Assembly: GCA_036011305.1 (NCBI GenBank) | Contig: DASCNA010000286.1 | Span: forward strand, 1-19,821 | Source: DASCNA01 sp036011305 | GTDB taxonomy: Bacteria > Verrucomicrobiota > Lentisphaeria > Victivallales > GWF2-38-69 | DNA: 19,821 nt | Direction: 5' to 3' | Shown: positions 15,915 to 19,821 of the stretch, in pieces | Layout: every line of letters starts with the position of its first letter | Numbering within the stretch: the first letter of the stretch is position 1 | Position numbers and translations under genes: made by a program | Notes under the pieces: generated by a model | What the model saw: the letters and a program-made list of their open reading frames with translations, nothing else | The model's database searches: none | Told to the model about the DNA's origin: nothing

Positions 15915-17132
15915 TTAATTCATTGGCTCAAGTAAAGGAGTATTTGAAGAAACCACCTTAATTTTTCCATTTTCTGGTTTGAATAAAAAGTTAATTAATA
16001 TAGCTGCAATTGATGTTCCTATTAAGATAAAAATTAATGATTTAGTATTTGTTATCGAAAAATAACCTAGCACTGTTACTGAAATAGTGGCAATTGCCAT
16101 ACTTACAAAATTAACAATAGCTGACGCACATGCCTTATCATTATGTGATTTAAATGCAAGTACTGAAGAGTTTACAATTACAAAAGGAATACCTATTAAC
16201 ATAATAAAAGTAATTATAAAGAAGCCTAAAGCATTCAATCTTGAAGAATAATCTAAACATAGCATAAGTAAAAGCATCATTGAAATTATTGTTATGCCAA
16301 TTTTAATCATCTGTTTTTCTTTTAAATATTTAACCAATATCATTACACAGATATTACCCGATGCATAGCCAAGATAAGAGAAAAAGAAAACAGTACCAAA
16401 TCTGCTTGCAGACATTTTGAACTGATATGTACTTATAAAAGGAGCTACTGCTACCAGGTTATAGATTATTATTAACATTAACCCATATAGAATTGAATAT
16501 TTTAATACTGTATAATTTTTTATTGCCTTTTTATAGCCTGAGTAAATTTCTTTCAGGTTTAATTTTATCTTATTTCCTTTATAAGTTTCTTTAATAAAGA
16601 ACACTGCAGACAATCCTATAATATTTATAATAAGTAAACATATAAAACAACTTCTATAGCCAAAATCGTGTGTTAAATAACCACCAATAATACTGCTTAT
16701 ACCAGGAGCAAAAGCTACTGCCATTACTGCTGCACATGTAACCTGTCTTGCTCTTACTCCGGTAAATAAATCGTTTATCATCGTGTAAACTAAAATTAAA
16801 CCAGAGCCTGCTCCAAGGCCTACTATAATTCTTGATATCAGCATAGTATTAAAGTTAGTGCTATATGCAGCAATTAAAGATAATATTGACCCTAGTATTG
16901 CAACTGTCATACCAGTTATCAGCATTCTTTTTCTTCCATAAATGTTTGCTAAAGGCCCGTATATAACTTGACTGATTGTGTAGCCAAGCAGTGCATATGT
17001 AATTGAGCTTTTTATTGTGCCGGTTGAAAGATGCAGTGATTGTTGAATGTATGGTAATGCAGGAGCATAAAGCACTGAATTTATAGCGCCTAATGGAAAT
17101 AAAATAATAAAAACTATAATATATTTAATCAT
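15915..17132 (-). CDS. Bcr/CflA-type MFS efflux transporter
   Basis: This 405-aa inner-membrane protein has about twelve hydrophobic helices of the major facilitator superfamily. The N-terminal phrase APALPYIQQSL and helix-2/3 loop motif A (GPLANIYGRKRM, 59-70) fit the drug-resistance transporter Bcr/CflA family, proton-driven exporters of drugs or small metabolites. In motif A the usual Asp is Asn (N63), which may alter gating. VGLGAGSGLILVYTMINDLF in helix 4 resembles motif B. The start overlaps the end of the upstream MBL gene by 8 nt, with AAGGAG 9-10 nt before the ATG inside that gene, so the two are translated from one mRNA. This suggests export or uptake of a compound handled by the MBL enzyme (inference). 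Confidence 0.87.
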   Translation of the reverse strand: MIKYIIVFIILFPLGAINSVLYAPALPYIQQSLHLSTGTIKSSITYALLGYTISQVIYGPLANIYGRKRMLITGMTVAILGSILSLIAAYSTNFNTMLISRIIVGLGAGSGLILVYTMINDLFTGVRARQVTCAAVMAVAFAPGISSIIGGYLTHDFGYRSCFICLLIINIIGLSAVFFIKETYKGNKIKLNLKEIYSGYKKAIKNYTVLKYSILYGLMLIIIYNLVAVAPFISTYQFKMSASRFGTVFFFSYLGYASGNICVMILVKYLKEKQMIKIGITIISMMLLLMLCLDYSSRLNALGFFIITFIMLIGIPFVIVNSSVLAFKSHNDKACASAIVNFVSMAIATISVTVLGYFSITNTKSLIFILIGTSIAAILINFLFKPENGKIKVVSSNTPLLEPMN

Positions 17133-18000
17133 GATTAATAACTCCTTGATCTATACTTTTTCCTATTTTATCGGAACCAATATGAAGCTTTGTACCTACA
17201 GAAGCTTCAAAAAATCTATTTCCGAATGCTTTAATTATGTCAATTTCTTTTGAACCGGTACAGTGGGATGTACCAATTTTTTTAATGTCGTAAGTTTTAA
17301 GGCACTCAATTGTTTTCTTTACTCTGTGTTCATCTGCAGGATGTAGATGAGTTCCTCCGATAACTGCATAAATCTTTTTATTTAGTTTTTTTGTAAAATA
17401 ATCTAAAATATTTATTATCCCTGCATGTGCACACCCTAAAATAATTACTAAGCCTTGATCAGTATCTATAGCTAGTGAGTTATCGTCTTTAAAGTTATCT
17501 CTAGTTCTTATATTAGCATGTTCTACAAATTGAGTTGTAAGAGATTGTTCGAAATCATTGATTCTTGGAACTTCTCCAGTTAGGTAAATACCTGTGCCTA
17601 TTTCTGAAAATTCACGATTTAGAATGAACTCAGCTCCAAGGTTAGATAGGTAGTCTACAGAATACCTAATTCCGGTATATTCTGTTTTTCCTTTCTTACA
17701 GTCATATTTTTTATCGAATATATCAGGGTGAGCATAAATTTTATTATCACCCGTAACTCTAAGTATACTTTCTAAACCACTGGTATGATCATAATGTGCA
17801 TGACTAAGTATTATACCATTAATATCTCTTAAATTTTTATTTAGAAGTAGTGCATTATGTATGATACCTAGACCCTGTCCAGTGTCAAAAAGGTAATTTC
17901 CCTGATCAGTTTCAATAAAACAGGAGAAACCATGTTCACCGATATATGAACTGAATAATTCTACTTTATCGTTACATAATATTGTTATTTTAGCTGTCAT
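17125..18000 (-). CDS. Metallo-beta-lactamase-fold hydrolase, dihydropterin-RFAP-synthase-like (MJ0301 type)
   Basis: This 291-aa cytoplasmic enzyme has the metal-binding H67-x-H69-x-D71-H72 motif in LSHAHYDHTSG. It also has GCAHAGI near 189-195, where a further His binds metal, IGGTHLH near 220, and GTSHCTG near 249. The GCAHAGI / GGTHLHPA / SHCTG layout is that of the MBL subfamily annotated as 7,8-dihydropterin-6-methyl-4-(beta-D-ribofuranosyl)-aminobenzene-5'-phosphate synthase in archaea. Bacterial members are often of unknown substrate, so I do not infer methanopterin synthesis. AGAG lies about 11 nt upstream of the ATG. It is the first gene of a two-gene operon with the MFS exporter. 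A heptamer repeat stands in its upstream region. Confidence 0.87.
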   Translation of the reverse strand: MTAKITILCNDKVELFSSYIGEHGFSCFIETDQGNYLFDTGQGLGIIHNALLLNKNLRDINGIILSHAHYDHTSGLESILRVTGDNKIYAHPDIFDKKYDCKKGKTEYTGIRYSVDYLSNLGAEFILNREFSEIGTGIYLTGEVPRINDFEQSLTTQFVEHANIRTRDNFKDDNSLAIDTDQGLVIILGCAHAGIINILDYFTKKLNKKIYAVIGGTHLHPADEHRVKKTIECLKTYDIKKIGTSHCTGSKEIDIIKAFGNRFFEASVGTKLHIGSDKIGKSIDQGVINHD

Positions 18001-18020
18001 TTTAGTACATCTCTATTTTT

Positions 18021-18041
18021 ATTATTTATTATTTATTATTT
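18021..18041. repeat. Three tandem ATTATTT heptamers upstream of the MBL gene
   Basis: Three perfect copies of ATTATTT lie 20-40 bp before the MBL start codon, in the 5' leader or core promoter. In DNA this AT-rich it may be chance, but copy-number slippage here could change promoter spacing. Confidence 0.6.
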
Positions 18042-18102
18042 AAAACAATTAAAAGATAGTTCTTTAAGCTACGGGCTGCTTTAGATAAAAAGACTATTAA
18101 TA

Positions 18103-18794
18103 TTGATAAAAGGACATTGTTGTAAGTTGATACGCATAGACATAGAATCCGAACAATTATGTCGCAATATTAGACCATCATTACCAATTGTAAGGGATTC
18201 TGCATTGACTATTAAATCTATAACTAATTCAGTTGAGGACAAACTAAATAAAAATGAAGCTAAGCGTGTTTCTATACTTCACCGTAAAATGAAAGAAGAT
18301 ATTTTTTATAACAATGATGTTAACAAATTTTTTGATACAATAAGGAAATCTTTACCCAGCGTTGTTGTTGCAGGAAGCTCAACATTGTCTACTTAGTATG
18401 CTGTTTGGCAATATGATACAGATAAACTACGAATATATTTTCACTCAGCTAGTGGCGGTGGTGTATTAGGTTTAGCTATATCTATATCTTTTGGTGCTAA
18501 ATTAGCTAAACTGAATAAACTTGTTGTAGTATTAATTAGGAGATGGTTATGCCCAGTTTACTTTTAGCTAATTAGCAAGTGGAGTAGTAACAAAGCTACC
18601 TGTAGCTATTATTATTTGGAATAATAAATGTTTTAGTGAAATTAAAACATATATGATTGCTCATAATGTTCCTAGAATAGGTGCTGCTCCCTATACACCA
18701 GATTTTATTGCTGGGGCGAAAGCTCTTAGCTGTAAGGCAGTAAGAGTCAGATTTTAATAATGATCCAGTAGGCGGTATTAATTCAATATATTAG
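18103..18794 (+). pseudogene. Decayed C-terminal half of a thiamine-diphosphate enzyme (acetolactate synthase/2-oxo-acid decarboxylase family)
   Basis: Pieces of one protein follow in order across two or more frames. KLIRIDIESEQLCRN is the NAD-like middle-domain phrase with IDID-type strand. VVVAGSSTLST is followed by a TAG at 18394-18396 and then YAVWQYD in the same frame. Next come SASGGGVLGLAISISFGAKL and VVVL. After an extra base near 18540, GDGYAQFTFS leads to a TAA at 18569-18571 and then LASGVVTKLPVAIIIWNN, which supplies the GDG...NN thiamine-diphosphate motif. KTYMIAHNVPRIGAAPYTPD and FIAGAKALSCKAVRV end the match, with another frameshift near 18755. The N-terminal half is missing. 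Family members decarboxylate or ligate 2-oxo acids (AruI- or benzoylformate-decarboxylase-like). At least two nonsense codons and two frameshifts make it non-functional. Confidence 0.85.
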
Positions 18795-18951
18795 TGAAGT
18801 TCTATTCAGCCCTTTTAATAATATTTTCGAAAAAAACAGAAATATATTGTAGAATTCAAATAAATAACCTACTAGAAAAAACTAAAATTACTATAGATGG
18901 AAGTTTTTCTGAATTTAAATAATAAATGATGATGCCGCTATGGATTCTATT

Positions 18952-19690
18952 AGACCTGTTGCGAAATAGATGATTTTATGTCTTAATTATGGTTCATTTA
19001 TGAACTTAATATTTTAAAAATACTGAGATAAAAAATATATGAATCTACGTTTAGTCTTTAAGAATGACCGTATCATGCAAAGTTTAACAGGTGTAAGTAT
19101 TGATGAATTTAATAAATTATTAGTAGGATTTGAACAAATATTACAGGAAAAGGCATCTGCTAAAAAGCGTCAAAGGAAACCTGGTGGAGGTAGAAAAGGA
19201 GCTATAGGCAATGGGAACAAGAAATTATTTTTCATTCTTTTTTACTTCAAAGTATATCCTACTTTCGATTTGGCAGGATTTGTTTTTGGTGTCGACAGAA
19301 GTCGTCCCTGTAAATGGTATAAAGCATTAATGCCAATATTAGAAACTCTCTTGGATAGGAAATGTGTTTTACCTAAACGCAAGGTTACCAGTATCGAAGA
19401 ATTTGAACGAACATTTGCAGATATCAAAGATATATTCGTAGATGGTACAGAAAGGAGAGTTCAAAGACCCAAAAATCCCAAACAGCAAATTAATAGATAT
19501 TCTGGAAAGAAGAAAACTCACACACGAAAAAATACGATAATAGCAGATGATAAAAAAAGAATTTTGCTTGTTTCACCAACTAAAAATGGAAAAATACATG
19601 ACAAAAAACAGCTGGATAAAGAAGATACATTAAGTCATATTCCTTCAGATGTAACGATATGGACAGATACAGGATATCAAGGAATGCTAG
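18952..19690 (+). mobile_element. Left part of an IS5-like insertion sequence, cut by a second IS
   Basis: The element carries the transposase starting at 19039. Its left end is probably near AGACCTGTTGCGAAAT at about 18952, which looks like the terminal repeat of IS5-group elements (from general memory, not verified). The right end is not in this position, because the transposase frame is interrupted at about 19690 by the end of an IS30-type element; the rest should lie beyond that insertion. Confidence 0.65.
19039..19690 (+). pseudogene. IS5-family (DDE_Tnp_4) transposase, truncated after the second catalytic Asp
   Basis: About 217 genuine residues remain. An N-terminal helical region (15-45) leads to a basic Gly/Lys stretch, GGGRKGAIGNGNKK (49-62), and the family phrase LFYFKVYPTFDLAGFVFGVD (67-86). 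The first catalytic Asp is in IFVDGTERRVQRP (D135). YSGKKKTHTRKN (154-165) follows, and the second Asp is in WTDTGYQG (D210). Right after GYQGML the frame runs into foreign sequence and stops at 19725, so the third acidic residue and the C-terminal third are lost. The start is the ATG at 19039. The open frame ends inside the IS30 terminal hairpin. The protein cannot be active. Confidence 0.88.
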
Positions 19691-19706
19691 ATTCAAGTTC
19701 GAAGTG

Positions 19707-19777
19707 CAACCCTAAATTTGCTTAAGAAGGTCAGTTGCTATATAATTCGACCTTTTAAGCGGCAAACTTAAGGGTTG
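19707..19777 (+). promoter_or_regulatory. Long imperfect hairpin at the IS30 tip covering the transposase Shine-Dalgarno
   Basis: Arm 19707-19732 pairs with arm 19749-19777: CAACCCT with AGGGTTG, AAATTTGC with GCAAACTT, and CTTAAGAAGGTC with GACCTTTTAAG, with small bulges and one mismatch. The loop is about 16 nt. The Shine-Dalgarno AAGGG (19770-19774), 6 nt before the transposase ATG, lies within the second arm and would be paired with CCCT of the first. Confidence 0.75.
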
Positions 19778-19780
19778 AAT

Positions 19781-19821
19781 ATGAAAATCTATAAACAACT
19801 GACCTATGAGGAAAGATATAC
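19781..19821 (+). CDS. IS30-family transposase, first 13 codons only
   Basis: From the ATG at 19781 the frame reads MKIYKQLTYEERY and leaves the window. IS30-family transposases typically begin with this K-x-L-T-x-E-(E/Q)-R-Y phrase, which leads into the helix-turn-helix that binds the IS ends. AAGGG lies 6 nt before the ATG. The identification rests on a short stretch. Confidence 0.7.
   Translation, partial: MKIYKQLTYEERY

Larger units (their letters stand above)
19691..19821 (+). mobile_element. Left end of an IS30-family element, continuing beyond the window
   Basis: The first 131 bp of a second insertion sequence lie inside the IS5-like transposase. The exact left tip (about 19688-19696) cannot be fixed without the right end. 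It holds a long inverted-repeat hairpin and then the first codons of an IS30-type transposase. Confidence 0.7.

Noticed and set aside
1..19821. CRISPR array, prophage structural genes, toxin-antitoxin or defence cassette
   Set aside because: No regularly spaced repeats, phage morphogenesis genes, or defence-type domains were found on either strand.

Overview
The window comes from an AT-rich bacterium (by eye about one third G+C; not computed). It encodes ordinary bacterial housekeeping functions with clear Shine-Dalgarno sites: RF1, ribosomal protein L31, PyrE, PyrF and NadA. Standard stop codons are used, mostly TAA, with TGA ending two genes. A eukaryotic-type UDP-GlcNAc pyrophosphorylase, a Cys4-type L31 and NahK/nucleotidyltransferase genes would suit an uncultured gut or environmental lineage such as Vampirovibrionia/Melainabacteria. 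That placement is only a guess from general resemblance; nothing here proves a phylum.

Left part (1-5925). A GH3 beta-N-acetylhexosaminidase (nagZ-like, cut by the window edge), an EamA/DMT-family transporter, a decayed four-helix-bundle (S23-type) gene, pyrF and pyrE all lie on the minus strand. Reading away from pyrE on the plus strand are a UDP-GlcNAc pyrophosphorylase-type enzyme and, overlapping its stop, an unrecognised 110-aa protein.

Middle part (6198-13778). An ArnT-like GT83 membrane glycosyltransferase ends at a strong terminator. It is followed by rpmE and prfA, then a convergent D-2-hydroxyacid dehydrogenase. Next come a sugar-1-phosphate nucleotidyltransferase and an N-acetylhexosamine 1-kinase (NahK-like) gene on the plus strand. 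The kinase gene carries an in-frame TGA at codon 27, where the family has a conserved Gly, so it is annotated as a probable pseudogene or recoded gene. A bidirectional terminator separates it from nadA. Together nagZ, the kinase, the nucleotidyltransferase and the pyrophosphorylase suggest amino-sugar salvage and nucleotide-sugar supply (inference).

Right part (13779-19821) is accessory DNA. It holds a CapF-like epimerase/reductase without its cupin domain and with its 3' tail partly duplicated downstream, a small exported protein, and a 56-nt 3' fragment of a tRNA-Leu(UAG) gene that looks like an integration scar. After about 590 bp without a clear gene come an overlapping metallo-beta-lactamase-fold enzyme and Bcr/CflA-type MFS exporter (minus strand), then a clearly decayed thiamine-diphosphate enzyme gene. 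Last is an IS5-like (DDE_Tnp_4) insertion sequence whose transposase is cut after its second catalytic Asp by the left end of an IS30-family element. The IS30 end carries a long imperfect hairpin that buries the Shine-Dalgarno of its transposase.

I did not find a convincing new defence or biosynthetic system. The strongest leads are the TGA-interrupted kinase in the same frame as its upstream partner, the tRNA-Leu scar, and the IS30 end hairpin.
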